Positions 1-5,966 are shown, counted from the stretch's first letter. The stretch is DNA of 35,464 nt from Planctomyces sp. (GCA_013822855.1 PNLE01000018.1:1-35464), one strand, 5' to 3'. Numbers and translations are program-made. The notes: generated from the sequence alone by a model not told the origin.

Positions 1-20
1 TTCGAACCCACTCGGGGACA
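1..20 (+). tRNA. 3' end of a tRNA, cut by window edge
   Basis: The window opens with a T-loop TTCGAAC, followed by a T-stem strand CCACT, a seven-base acceptor strand CGGGGAC and a discriminator A. This is the geometry of a tRNA 3' end. The rest lies outside the window, so isotype is unknown. A tyrosine recombinase starts about 120 bases downstream, so this could be either an intact tRNA or an att-site copy of a tRNA 3' end. Confidence 0.5.
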
Positions 21-92
21 CTTTCCGTAAGTCTTGCCGGACGCTCAAGTTAGCGAACCTGTCTGTGTTGGACAGTGCGGCCTTTCACCGTG

Positions 93-121
93 GAGTTTCT
101 CAGTATTGTACTGAGAAACTC
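93..121. repeat. perfect 13-bp inverted repeat before the integrase
   Basis: GAGTTTCTCAGTA and its exact reverse complement are separated by three bases (TTG). The element ends 17 bases before the recombinase start. It could terminate the upstream tRNA transcript or be an operator or excision-factor site for the recombinase. There is no U-tract, so a simple intrinsic terminator is less likely. Confidence 0.7.
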
Positions 122-138
122 ACCGAAAGGGTCTGCAC

Positions 139-888
139 ATGCCTCGTCCAGCGGCTTTCATCCCCGCATACACACTTCACAAGGCCTCCGGCCAGGCCAT
201 CGTTCGCCTCTCGGGCCACGATCATTATTTGGGCCCCCACGGCACCCCCGAGTCGCGTCAAAAGTACGATCGACTTCTGGCGGAATGGCTGGCCCAAGGG
301 AGGTCGGCACCGCGTCCGAAAGAGGGTGCGGAATCCACTGTCTTGCTCGTCAGCGAGGTGCTGCTCAAATTCATGGAGCAGCTCTGGCCCGCACCCCAGA
401 CCGGAAAGATTCCGAAAGAGGTCGCGAACTTTCGGCTCGTCGTACGCTGCGTCCACAAACTTTACGGCGATCGACCGGCGACCACCTTCGGACCACTGGC
501 ACTCAAGGCCGTCCACACCCACATGATCGAGGTGCAGGATCTCTGTCGTTCGGAGGTCAACAAACGCGTCGGCAGGGTCAAGCGGATCTTCAAATGGGCG
601 GTTTCCGAGGAGCTGATCCCCTCGTCGATCTATGAAGCCCTTCGTACCGTCGAGGGGATCCGCCTGGGCAAGTCCAAGGCTCGGGAGAAGCCGCCCGTCA
701 AACCGGTTTCCGACGAGGACGTCAACGCCACCCTGCCCTTTCTGACTCTTCAGGTCGCAACGATGGTGCGAGTCCAACGTTTCACGGGCATGCGTCCAGG
801 GGAACTGGTCATCGTGCGTCCTTGCGACATCGACCAGACTGTCAATCCGTGGACCTACCACCCATCATGGGGCAATCGCCCTGTCTGA
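139..888 (+). pseudogene. truncated tyrosine recombinase (phage-type integrase)
   Basis: The 249-residue product has an N-terminal DNA-binding-like part, a SAM-like core-binding segment (about residues 75-165) and the start of a catalytic domain. The first catalytic arginine lies in TGMRPGEL (about residues 218-225). The frame then diverges and ends at 888. The later catalytic residues (HxxR and the nucleophilic Tyr) are missing, and integrases of this type are normally about 350-450 residues. AAAGG at 125-129 supports the ATG at 139. With the tRNA 3' end at position 1 it looks like a dead integration module, probably the one that brought in the island. I infer it is inactive. Confidence 0.75.
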
Positions 889-1642
889 GGAGCACGCTGT
901 GGCAGAGTGCGACCATGGCCAGCTGTATCTATTGTTCATTTTTTGTCAGCCTCGTAGGAATCTTGGCCGGAAATGGACGGATTCGCCGGATGCGGAGGAA
1001 TGACGCCAGTGGAATCTCCGCTGGCGTCATTCCCAAGGCCCGAGGTACCGTTTTAGTACTCGAACTCGTTCTGGGAACTACACCCTTGACGACCAGAACC
1101 GCTTGGTCGACTGTCCCGTCCGGTTTCGGGCCAACCGCTTGAAGAGCTTCTTCCCCAGCGAATGGCACGGGGGACACAAGATCTTCTACGTGAAGGCCGA
1201 CCTGCTGAAGGTCGCGGGGCGGGTGAATGGCGGAGTGGCGATTTGAGTCTTGTTCGTCGCTGGTGCCGAAGCCTTCCTTCAATAATCGGCCAACACTCCA
1301 AAAATTCCGCGAACATTTGCCAGCGTTCGCGCATCTATACGTCGGCGGCGATGGTGTTCATCGTTGCTGTCCGGTTTCAGGAAGAACGAACAGGTCTTGC
1401 GGATCATGATGCTTTCTAGGCTGATGTCCGATTGCAAACAGAGCGATACGAGAAAGCTCGCCGCTGGTTGGTCATATACCGGGGCGAATTTGCTCGCAGC
1501 GCAACCCGTGTGTCCCGCTCTCCAGCAACCATTTGTTGGCAACTCGGGGAGTACAGGTTTGCGTAGCAGCCTGCTGTTCAATGAACAGGGTCCGTATCCC
1601 CTGCGCACGTGACATCGGCATTTAGCCTTCCGCGAGCTCTCC
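889..1642. other. degraded intergenic stretch
   Basis: No intact gene is visible. A short open segment at 1076-1246 is listed separately. The rest contains only short unsupported reading frames on both strands, consistent with gene decay between the broken integrase and the tRNA array. Confidence 0.5.
1076..1246 (+). pseudogene. unrecognised gene remnant
   Basis: An uninterrupted frame of 56 codons ends in TGA at 1244-1246 and lacks a good start. Its composition looks protein-like (for example RFRANRLKSFF, EWHGGHKIFYVK). It is probably the C-terminal end of a lost gene. I do not recognise the family. Confidence 0.35.
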
Positions 1643-1678
1643 AAAGCCCGGTGTCATGCAAAGGACACCGGGCTTTTT
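1643..1678 (+). terminator. intrinsic terminator before the tRNA array
   Basis: A perfect 13-bp stem (AAAGCCCGGTGTC with its complement) has an 8-base loop and a run of five Ts. It isolates the tRNA array from upstream transcription. Because of the flanking As it may also work on the other strand. Confidence 0.85.
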
Positions 1679-1734
1679 CGTTTTGCCGCTGGCAAACGGC
1701 CAATGCTGGCTGAACGCGAGCAACGCACACAGAC

Positions 1735-1806
1735 GGGCTGGTAGCTGAGACGGTTTAGCGCCTGGCTGAAGACTAGGAGAGAAGGATTCGAGCGCCTTCC
1801 AGCCCA
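1735..1806 (+). tRNA. tRNA-Phe(GAA)
   Basis: The acceptor GGGCTGG pairs perfectly with CCAGCCC. The anticodon loop CTGAAGA reads GAA and its 5-bp stem includes one G-U. The T-loop is TTCGAGC, with one mismatch in the T-stem. Discriminator A, no CCA encoded. First gene of the array, 56 bases after the terminator. Confidence 0.75.
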
Positions 1807-1859
1807 CCTCCAAATCGATCCGGTTCGCCGGAACACAGAGAAGGTGCGTCCACACACAC

Positions 1860-1932
1860 GGCCCGTTCGACTTCTGGTGAGGTTACCAGCCTTTCACGCT
1901 GGGCAAGTTGGGTTCGAATCCCACACGGGTCA
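1860..1932 (+). tRNA. tRNA-Glu(TTC)
   Basis: The acceptor GGCCCGT pairs with ACGGGTC. Anticodon stem CCAGC/GCTGG encloses CTTTCAC. T-loop TTCGAAT. This is close to a normal bacterial Glu tRNA. CCA is not encoded. Confidence 0.9.
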
Positions 1933-1944
1933 CATCGATGACGG

Positions 1945-2018
1945 CAGAACGTAACGAAGCCTGGTATCGCACCTGGCTGGGGGCCAGGAGATCGTTGGTT
2001 CAAATCCAACCGTTCTGA
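1945..2018 (+). tRNA. tRNA-Pro(GGG)
   Basis: Acceptor CAGAACG/CGTTCTG. Anticodon stem CCTGG/CCAGG with loop CTGGGGG. T-arm GTTGG/CCAAC with loop TTCAAAT. The first base C is typical of bacterial proline tRNAs. Confidence 0.85.
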
Positions 2019-2026
2019 CTGAGAGA

Positions 2027-2117
2027 CGGGATGTCGGGGAGCGGCACCCCACGTGGCCTGGGACCACGGAATCGTCGTTTCGAGCCGGCACTGCCGGTTC
2101 GAGTTCGGCCATCCCGA
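2027..2117 (+). tRNA. tRNA-Pro(TGG)-like with a second T-arm-like segment
   Basis: Acceptor CGGGATG/CATCCCG is perfect. Anticodon stem CGTGG/CCACG encloses CCTGGGA, giving TGG with C at position 33. About 24 bases separate the anticodon stem from the T-stem, where a proline tRNA normally has five. That insert carries its own TTTCGAGCC T-loop-like string, as if part of the T-arm was duplicated. Function uncertain. Confidence 0.55.
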
Positions 2118-2120
2118 CTG

Positions 2121-2191
2121 CGCTTGGTGGTGTAACGGAAGCACATCGTTCTGATACGGCGGGAGCGACGGTTCAACTCCGTCCCGAGCGA
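2121..2191 (+). tRNA. tRNA-Ile(GAT)
   Basis: Acceptor CGCTTGG/CCGAGCG with one G-U pair. Loop CTGATAC gives GAT; its stem TCGTT/GGCGG relies on several G-U pairs. T-arm GACGG/CCGTC with loop TTCAACT. Confidence 0.7.
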
Positions 2192-2249
2192 TTAATGGAG
2201 TTCATCATGGAACGAGACCTGACAGACAAACGTCACCACGCCCTCTCAC

Positions 2250-2321
2250 GGGGTCGTGGTGTAACGGCAGCACAGCAGACTTTTAATCTGCCCGGCGGGG
2301 GTTCGAATCCCTCCGGCCCCA
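2250..2321 (+). tRNA. tRNA-Lys(TTT)
   Basis: Acceptor GGGGTCG/CGGCCCC. Anticodon stem GCAGA/TCTGC with loop CTTTTAA. T-loop TTCGAAT. Confidence 0.88.
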
Positions 2322-2334
2322 ATCGCAATCACAC

Positions 2335-2407
2335 GGGATCAGGGTGTTAGCGGCAGCACACTCGGTTCTTACCCGAGCAGGTGACGGTTCAAGTCCGTCT
2401 GGTCCCT
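2335..2407 (+). tRNA. tRNA-Lys(CTT)
   Basis: Acceptor GGGATCA/TGGTCCC. Anticodon stem CTCGG/CCGAG with loop TTCTTAC, normal U33. T-arm GACGG/CCGTC with loop TTCAAGT. Discriminator T is unusual for lysine. Confidence 0.85.
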
Positions 2408-2419
2408 TTCGAATGACTA

Positions 2420-2491
2420 GCACTGGTCGTTTAGCGGCCAAGACACCGCACCCGTAATGCGGCAACGTGGGTTCGAGTCCCACCCGGTGCT
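2420..2491 (+). tRNA. tRNA-Thr(CGT) with C33
   Basis: Acceptor GCACTGG/CCGGTGC. Anticodon stem CCGCA/TGCGG is perfect with loop CCCGTAA, so position 33 is C instead of U. T-arm GTGGG/CCCAC with loop TTCGAGT. Apart from C33 the cloverleaf is sound. Confidence 0.8.
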
Positions 2492-2530
2492 CTGCAGATT
2501 TGCTCTTTGACAATTCGGCTAGGATTGAAT

Positions 2531-2601
2531 GCACCTATGACGTAGCGGCAGCGTACCGTCTCGCTAGGGCGGAGGTGTGGGTTCGACTCCCACTGGGCGC
2601 A
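2531..2601 (+). tRNA. tRNA with GCT anticodon, short variable loop, C33
   Basis: Acceptor GCACCTA pairs with TGGGCGC with one mismatch. Anticodon stem CCGTC/GGCGG with loop TCGCTAG gives GCT (serine codons AGC/AGU). However, the molecule is only 71 bases and has no serine-type long arm, so amino acid identity is doubtful. Position 33 is C. Confidence 0.6.
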
Positions 2602-2632
2602 ATGTTGTTCGCGAAGGGCCGCGAACGAGTTT

Positions 2633-2724
2633 CAGCGTGTGGGAGAGTTTGGCTCTTCTTCATAACGAAAAGAGGCGCGTGCTTCGGGCGTATGAGAGCG
2701 TCGGTTCAAAGCCGACCACGCTGA
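2633..2724 (+). tRNA. class II tRNA-like, possibly Leu(TAA)
   Basis: Acceptor CAGCGTG/CACGCTG and T-arm GTCGG/CCGAC (loop TTCAAAG) are perfect. The 92-base length and a GC-rich extra arm indicate a class II molecule. The best anticodon stem, TTCTT/AAAAG, has one mismatch and gives loop CATAACG with TAA, but A33 and C37 are abnormal. Possibly degenerate. Confidence 0.45.
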
Positions 2725-2735
2725 CTGCCATGGAT

Positions 2736-2810
2736 TGCGGTGGAGTCCGCGCTGGTACAGGCAGGTGGCTGTTAACCGTCGTGACACAGGTTCGACACCT
2801 GTCTCCGCAG
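2736..2810 (+). tRNA. tRNA-Asn(GTT), copy 1
   Basis: Acceptor TGCGGTG/CTCCGCA with one mismatch and discriminator G, as expected for Asn. Anticodon stem GGTGG/CCGTC with loop CTGTTAA. T-arm ACAGG/CCTGT. A different sequence from the second Asn tRNA at 3003. Confidence 0.8.
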
Positions 2811-2821
2811 CTCACATCAAT

Positions 2822-2907
2822 GGAAGTCATCCGGCTGGATGAGGAGCCTGCCTCGAAAGCAGGTGCGGGCGAGACGCCCGTTGTGGGTTCGAGTCCCTCG
2901 GCTTCCG
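2822..2907 (+). tRNA. tRNA-Ser(CGA)
   Basis: Acceptor GGAAGTC/GGCTTCC, discriminator G. Anticodon stem CCTGC/GCAGG with loop CTCGAAA. A long variable arm (GCGGGCG..CGCCCG type) is as expected for serine. Confidence 0.9.
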
Positions 2908-2923
2908 CCTTGAACAGGAACAT

Positions 2924-2995
2924 GTGCCCTTGGCCGATCGGCAAAGGTGTCAGCCTTCCAAGCTGAACAGGTGGGTTCGATTCCCACAGGGCACT
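2924..2995 (+). tRNA. tRNA-Gly(TCC)
   Basis: Acceptor GTGCCCT/AGGGCAC is perfect. Anticodon stem TCAGC/GCTGA with loop CTTCCAA. T-arm GTGGG/CCCAC with loop TTCGATT. Confidence 0.9.
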
Positions 2996-3002
2996 TTTCA
3001 CT

Positions 3003-3074
3003 GGGTCGGTAGCTCAGCGGCAGAGCAGGTGCTTGTTAAGCACCCGCGCGTGGGTTCGAGTCCCACCCGTCCCT
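3003..3074 (+). tRNA. tRNA-Asn(GTT), copy 2
   Basis: Acceptor GGGTCGG/CCGTCCC with one T-T mismatch. Anticodon stem GGTGC/GCACC with loop TTGTTAA. The D-arm TAGCTCAGCGGCAGAGC is canonical. Confidence 0.88.
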
Positions 3075-3082
3075 CTTCCCAT

Positions 3083-3157
3083 TGCGGGGTAGTTTCTGCT
3101 GGTAGAAATCCGTCGCTTTGAACGACGGGTCCGCAGGTTCGATTCCTGCCCCCGCAA
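3083..3157 (+). tRNA. tRNA-Gln(TTG)
   Basis: Acceptor TGCGGGG/CCCCGCA is perfect. Anticodon stem CGTCG/CGACG with loop CTTTGAA. T-arm GCAGG/CCTGC. Confidence 0.9.
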
Positions 3158-3203
3158 ATCGCGAACTTTGTCATGAGAGTTGTGTCCTTCGACGGACATC
3201 CAT

Positions 3204-3277
3204 GGCGGGATAGTCGCTGCTGGCAGCGATGCTGGGCCCTGAACCCGGAGGCGTTGGTTCGATTCCAACTCCCGCAA
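3204..3277 (+). tRNA. tRNA-Gln(CTG) with C33
   Basis: Six acceptor pairs form (GCGGGA/TCCCGC) with a G-A first pair. Anticodon stem CTGGG/CCCGG with loop CCCTGAA gives CTG; position 33 is C. T-arm GTTGG/CCAAC. It has the same isoacceptor family look as the TTG gene before it. Confidence 0.75.
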
Positions 3278-3286
3278 CTTGACCAC

Positions 3287-3372
3287 GGAAGTCGTCCGAC
3301 TGGATGAGGGCCCTGTCTTGAAAACAGGTGGCGAGTTCGCCTCGCTTGTGGGTTCGAGTCCCACGGCTTCCG
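3287..3372 (+). tRNA. tRNA-Ser(TGA)
   Basis: Acceptor GGAAGTC/GGCTTCC is identical to the Ser(CGA) gene, suggesting duplication. Anticodon stem CCTGT/ACAGG with loop CTTGAAA. A long variable arm is present. Confidence 0.9.
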
Positions 3373-3393
3373 CTTGGCGACGACAAGCAACTC

Positions 3394-3464
3394 GGGCTCA
3401 TGATCCAACAGGAAGACGCCGGTCCTGCAAACAGGAGATTCGGGTGCGATTCCCGATGAGTCCA
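3394..3464 (+). tRNA. tRNA-like, possible GCA anticodon with broken stem
   Basis: Acceptor GGGCTCA/TGAGTCC and T-stem TCGGG/CCCGA pair well; the T-loop is TGCGATT. The central segment contains CTGCAAA, but the flanks do not form a standard 5-bp stem. TCCTG/CAGGA pairs instead around only four bases. An intact Cys(GCA) gene exists at 7740, so this may be a decayed or repurposed copy. Confidence 0.45.
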
Positions 3465-3480
3465 CTTTGAGATTTAGAAT

Positions 3481-3553
3481 GGTCCTGTAGCCCAGCGGCG
3501 AAGGCAGCTTCCTTACAAGAAGAAGAGCGGTGGTTCGAGTCCACCCAGGACCA
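3481..3553 (+). tRNA. tRNA-Val(TAC)
   Basis: Acceptor GGTCCTG/CAGGACC is perfect. Loop CTTACAA in a stem GCTTC/GAAGA with one mismatch. T-arm GGTGG/CCACC with loop TTCGAGT. Confidence 0.8.
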
Positions 3554-3558
3554 TTAAC

Positions 3559-3648
3559 GCCCGGGTACGCCAACTGGCCGAGCGGCTCGACTCAGTGTTT
3601 GTTGAGAAGAGGGCCGAGTGATTGCGGGTTCGAATCCCGCGTTGGGCA
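3559..3648 (+). tRNA. class II tRNA-like, anticodon undetermined
   Basis: Acceptor GCCCGGG/GTTGGGC pairs with G-U help. T-arm GCGGG/CCCGC with TTCGAAT is good. The segment TGGCCGAGCGGC resembles Ser/Leu D-arms. The anticodon hairpin CTCAG/TTGAG leaves a six-base loop TGTTTG (or eight bases with a 4-bp stem). This does not give a normal anticodon for any class II family. Confidence 0.45.
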
Positions 3649-3661
3649 TCGATAGAAGCAT

Positions 3662-3735
3662 GGCTCGGTAGGCAATTGGCAGACCACCTTGGCTTAGAAC
3701 CAGGGATGCTGTGGGTTCGAGTCCCACCTGAGCTA
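3662..3735 (+). tRNA. tRNA-Leu(TAG) without long variable arm
   Basis: Acceptor GGCTCGG/CTGAGCT. Anticodon stem CTTGG/CCAGG with loop CTTAGAA. The D-arm GGCAATTGGCAGACC is leucine-like. The variable loop is only six bases (3705-3710), whereas bacterial leucine tRNAs normally carry a long arm. Confidence 0.75.
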
Positions 3736-3745
3736 TTCCCATTAC

Positions 3746-3837
3746 CCTCTCGCGGAGCAGTCCGGAGTGCTCGCCACCCTGTCACGGTGGAGGACCACCC
3801 TGCGGGAGGTGCCCGGGTTCAAATCCCATCGAGAGGG
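3746..3837 (+). tRNA. tRNA-Asp(GTC)-like with extra hairpin
   Basis: Acceptor CCTCTCG/CGAGAGG, extendable to 8 bp, with discriminator G as expected for Asp. Anticodon stem CCACC/GGTGG with loop CTGTCAC. The variable region holds a 16-base insertion starting CCACCCTG that echoes the anticodon 5' strand, making a class II-like 92-base molecule. The long D-stem GAGCA/TGCTC is also unusual. Confidence 0.6.
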
Positions 3838-3844
3838 CTGATTT

Positions 3845-3919
3845 GGCACGGTACGCAATTGGCAAAGCGGCAGAGCTCAAATCTCTGTGAGTTTGTGGGT
3901 TCGACTCCCACCCGTGCTA
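3845..3919 (+). tRNA. tRNA-Leu(CAA) without long variable arm
   Basis: Acceptor GGCACGG/CCGTGCT. Anticodon stem CAGAG/CTCTG with loop CTCAAAT. The variable loop is only seven bases. T-arm GTGGG/CCCAC. Confidence 0.78.
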
Positions 3920-3931
3920 CTGAAACACCCT

Positions 3932-4013
3932 GCGTCGGCTGAGCAATGGCGTGCTCAAGTGGCTGTAACCCACCCGCCTTCGGGCATTGGCGGTTCAACT
4001 CCGTCCCGACGCA
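3932..4013 (+). tRNA. tRNA-Tyr(GTA)
   Basis: Acceptor GCGTCGG/CCGACGC is perfect. Loop CTGTAAC gives GTA. A class II variable arm CCGCCTTCGGG follows, as expected for bacterial Tyr. T-arm GGCGG/CCGTC. Confidence 0.85.
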
Positions 4014-4026
4014 CTTTCTTTGGAAC

Positions 4027-4099
4027 GGCCCGTTCTTCTAGCGGTTCAGGAAGCCGGCCCCTCAAGCCGGTAACGCGGGTTCAAATCCCGCACGGGTCA
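4027..4099 (+). tRNA. tRNA-Glu(CTC) with C33
   Basis: Acceptor GGCCCGT/ACGGGTC is identical to the Glu(TTC) gene at 1860. Anticodon stem CCGGC/GCCGG with loop CCCTCAA; position 33 is C. T-arm GCGGG/CCCGC. Confidence 0.85.
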
Positions 4100-4110
4100 C
4101 TGACAAACAT

Positions 4111-4196
4111 GTCCAAGTGGTGCAACTGGTAGACACGCGACGCTCAGAATGTCGTGCCCCCTTGTGGGCTTGGGAGTTCGACTCTCTCCTTGGTCA
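4111..4196 (+). tRNA. tRNA-Leu(CAG), class II
   Basis: Acceptor GTCCAAG/CTTGGTC with one mismatch. Anticodon stem CGACG/TGTCG with loop CTCAGAA. It has a long variable arm (TGCCCCCTTGTGGGC), unlike the other leucine tRNAs here. Confidence 0.82.
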
Positions 4197-4197
4197 C

Positions 4198-4267
4198 TGC
4201 AGGCGGGGCAGGTGCCCGACCCGCTCCCATAAGGCGGGGGAACCCGGATCGTTACCGGGGCCTGCAA
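4198..4267 (+). tRNA. tRNA with CAT anticodon and C33
   Basis: Acceptor TGCAGGC/GCCTGCA is perfect. Anticodon stem CCGCT/GGCGG with loop CCCATAA. T-loop ATCGTTA departs from TTCnAnn. Could be Met or lysidine-type Ile(CAT). It lacks initiator hallmarks such as a 1-72 mismatch. Confidence 0.65.
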
Positions 4268-4309
4268 TTGCCCGAATTCGCTGTCAGCCTTGAGTGCTGA
4301 ACGAACTGA

Positions 4310-4378
4310 CGCCGGTGGGCCAGCGCCCAGCGAGGCCTCATAAGCTTCGACGGCTAGGTGTGACACCTGGACCGGCTA
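4310..4378 (+). tRNA. tRNA-Met(CAT)-like
   Basis: Six acceptor pairs (GCCGGT/ACCGGC) form, with a C-T mismatch at the first position, reminiscent of an initiator. Anticodon stem GAGGC/GCTTC with loop CTCATAA. T-loop TGTGACA is non-standard. The molecule is short at 69 bases. Confidence 0.5.
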
Positions 4379-4383
4379 CTTGA

Positions 4384-4459
4384 GACTGAGTACGCAAACT
4401 GGCAAAGCGACCAGGTCGAGAGCCTGGTGATTTTGTGGGTTCAACTCCCACCTCAGTCA
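4384..4459 (+). tRNA. tRNA-Leu(GAG), short variable loop, C33
   Basis: Acceptor GACTGAG/CTCAGTC is perfect. Anticodon stem CCAGG/CCTGG with loop TCGAGAG. The variable loop is seven bases, again without the leucine arm. Confidence 0.75.
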
Positions 4460-4463
4460 TTGC

Positions 4464-4534
4464 GATCCCGTGGTCCAACGGTATGACACCAACCCCACAT
4501 GCTGGCGACGATGGTTCGACTCCATCCGGGATCA
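4464..4534 (+). tRNA. tRNA-Val(CAC) with C33
   Basis: Acceptor GATCCCG/CGGGATC is perfect. Anticodon stem CCAAC/GCTGG has one A-C mismatch; loop CCCACAT. T-arm GATGG/CCATC. Confidence 0.72.
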
Positions 4535-4549
4535 TTCGACAACGACGGT

Positions 4550-4616
4550 CTGTAGGTGTTCCGGGAGCACACCGCTTAGGTAAGGCGGAAGATCGGGATC
4601 AATTCGAACCCCTTGC
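4550..4616 (+). pseudogene. tRNA remnant, Thr(GGT)-like
   Basis: A D-arm-like GTGTTCCGGGAGCAC precedes an anticodon hairpin CCGCT/GGCGG with loop TAGGTAA (GGT, but A33). A scrambled T-arm with ATTCGAACC follows. No acceptor pairing is found. It lies just before the orphan gene at 4688, so the gene's insertion may have damaged it. Confidence 0.35.
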
Positions 4617-4675
4617 CTTTCGCGGCATTGGAGATACTACCATACTCTTTCGGGTAGACCACTTAGCACAACGTC

Positions 4676-4680
4676 AGGAG
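4676..4680 (+). promoter_or_regulatory. ribosome binding site of the orphan gene
   Basis: AGGAG lies seven bases before the ATG at 4688 and fixes that start. Confidence 0.75.
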
Positions 4681-4687
4681 ATAACAA

Positions 4688-5779
4688 ATGAATTTCTTCA
4701 GTCTACCGCATCGCTTGTGGTGGTCACATCATCTTGCGTTTCTCCTGCACGATCAATTGGCTGAGACACTTGTTCGAGGAGAAGAGGTAGAACTATTTTT
4801 GATTCGTTTTCCCTTAGTAGATGACGCGGAAAGGAAGTCGCTTGAGAATATCGATGATGGCCATGTCCTCGAATGGCTGCAGAAATCAGGGCGAACCGAT
4901 GAAGCTAAGCAAGTCCTTGAGCGGACTCTTGTTCATGGGTTGCTCTCCGATATGTGCCAATTCTTGTTCGAGTCAATCGAGTGTGCTGCAAAAGGAAAGG
5001 TCGGAGTCGCATTTGCGCTGCTCCGAAAGCCGCTTCGAGATCAACTTTTCATGCTCGAGTGGATTCTTGCCGATCGCGACGACTTTTTAGCGGCCTTTTC
5101 AAAAGGCCCTGAAGCCGTTGACTTGTGCGATCTACTTAAAAAACGTCCCGATTGGATGAAATCAATAACGACTTCCGCTTTGTCGCACTCAGCATATTCC
5201 GAACTCGGCGATGGCATTTTCCTATGGGAATCGCGCTTCGACAAGGCAGTTCATTGGAGCTTAGAAGGCGATTGGAGCCGAGCACTGCATCTCGTCACGA
5301 CAAATCGGCACTACCGGACGGAAGTCGAGAATCTAAACCTGACTTTCATTGATGTTGAGGATCGTGCAGCGTTGCAGGAACGCTTCTATCAGATAGTCCC
5401 GGGACTGCTTTGTCATCTTTGCGGTGTTGTGCGCGCAATTACCGAGAGATGGGATCCGGAGTTTATCAGCATGGGAAGGTTTTTCAACCTCCGTCTAGTC
5501 GCCAACCTCGAATTATCAGCGAGAGAACATGCAACTGAAGCCATTGAACCATTTGGTGTCGATGCGATCAACGAATTCTTAAGAGAGTTGTGTATCGAGT
5601 GCCTGGAGTGCAAGCAACCACTTCAGTTAGCTGGCACTCGCGACCTTGAGCGATTCGTGATTGACCTGCTGGTTCGTTGCAATCAATGCGGATTTCTCGA
5701 TGCGCAACTTGAGCTGATCAATGATGTCGATGGCACCGACGATGAATCTGAATCGAATGCCAACGACCTTGTCGAATAG
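4688..5779 (+). CDS. orphan protein with paired CxxC motifs, inside the tRNA array
   Basis: A 363-residue soluble protein that I do not recognise. It is mostly charged and apparently helical, with no signal peptide or membrane segment. Near the C-terminus, CLECKQPL and CNQCGF (about residues 306 and 336) supply four cysteines that could bind one zinc. The tail is acidic (DDESESNANDL). It reads in the array direction, starts about 70 bases after a tRNA remnant and ends 14 bases before the next tRNA. Its base composition looks lower in GC than the tRNAs and housekeeping genes, suggesting separate acquisition. An RNA- or tRNA-related role is only a guess from position. Confidence 0.75.
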   Translation: MNFFSLPHRLWWSHHLAFLLHDQLAETLVRGEEVELFLIRFPLVDDAERKSLENIDDGHVLEWLQKSGRTDEAKQVLERTLVHGLLSDMCQFLFESIECAAKGKVGVAFALLRKPLRDQLFMLEWILADRDDFLAAFSKGPEAVDLCDLLKKRPDWMKSITTSALSHSAYSELGDGIFLWESRFDKAVHWSLEGDWSRALHLVTTNRHYRTEVENLNLTFIDVEDRAALQERFYQIVPGLLCHLCGVVRAITERWDPEFISMGRFFNLRLVANLELSAREHATEAIEPFGVDAINEFLRELCIECLECKQPLQLAGTRDLERFVIDLLVRCNQCGFLDAQLELINDVDGTDDESESNANDLVE

Positions 5780-5793
5780 AATTTACGTTACAC

Positions 5794-5865
5794 GTCTCGG
5801 CGGTGAGATGGAGATCATTTCCCGCTTCAAACGAAAAGTTCTGGGTTCGAGTCCGGGTCGAGGCA
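5794..5865 (+). tRNA. tRNA-like with TCA anticodon (candidate opal reader)
   Basis: Acceptor GTCTCGG/TCGAGGC and T-arm CTGGG/CCGGG with TTCGAGT are sound. The central loop CTTCAAA gives TCA, which reads UGA. Its stem TCCCG/CGAAA keeps only three pairs, with two C-A mismatches, although pairing resumes further out (TTT/AAA). At 72 bases with no long arm it is not a selenocysteine tRNA. It may be a suppressor, or a decayed serine tRNA or other relative. Confidence 0.55.
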
Positions 5866-5878
5866 CTGAAGAGACAAC

Positions 5879-5965
5879 GGAAGGGCCTCCCGATTGGTGC
5901 CGGGCATCGGTTGGAAACCGGTTGGGGGCGGAAGCCCCTTGCGGGTTCAAGTCCCGCTCCTTCCG
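5879..5965 (+). tRNA. tRNA-Ser(GGA)
   Basis: Acceptor GGAAGGG/TCCTTCC, discriminator G. Anticodon stem ATCGG/CCGGT with loop TTGGAAA. The long variable arm GGGGGCGGAAGCCCC is present. Confidence 0.88.
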
Positions 5966-5966
5966 C

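Noticed and set aside
3746-3838. Selenocysteine tRNA
   Set aside because: The 8-bp acceptor and extra arm are suggestive, but the anticodon stem CCACC/GGTGG fixes GTC (Asp), not TCA.
2000-4500. Long reading frames through the tRNA array on both strands
   Set aside because: They run through well-paired tRNA genes. Repeated peptides such as GLEPT or GFEPT are just antisense translations of T-loops.
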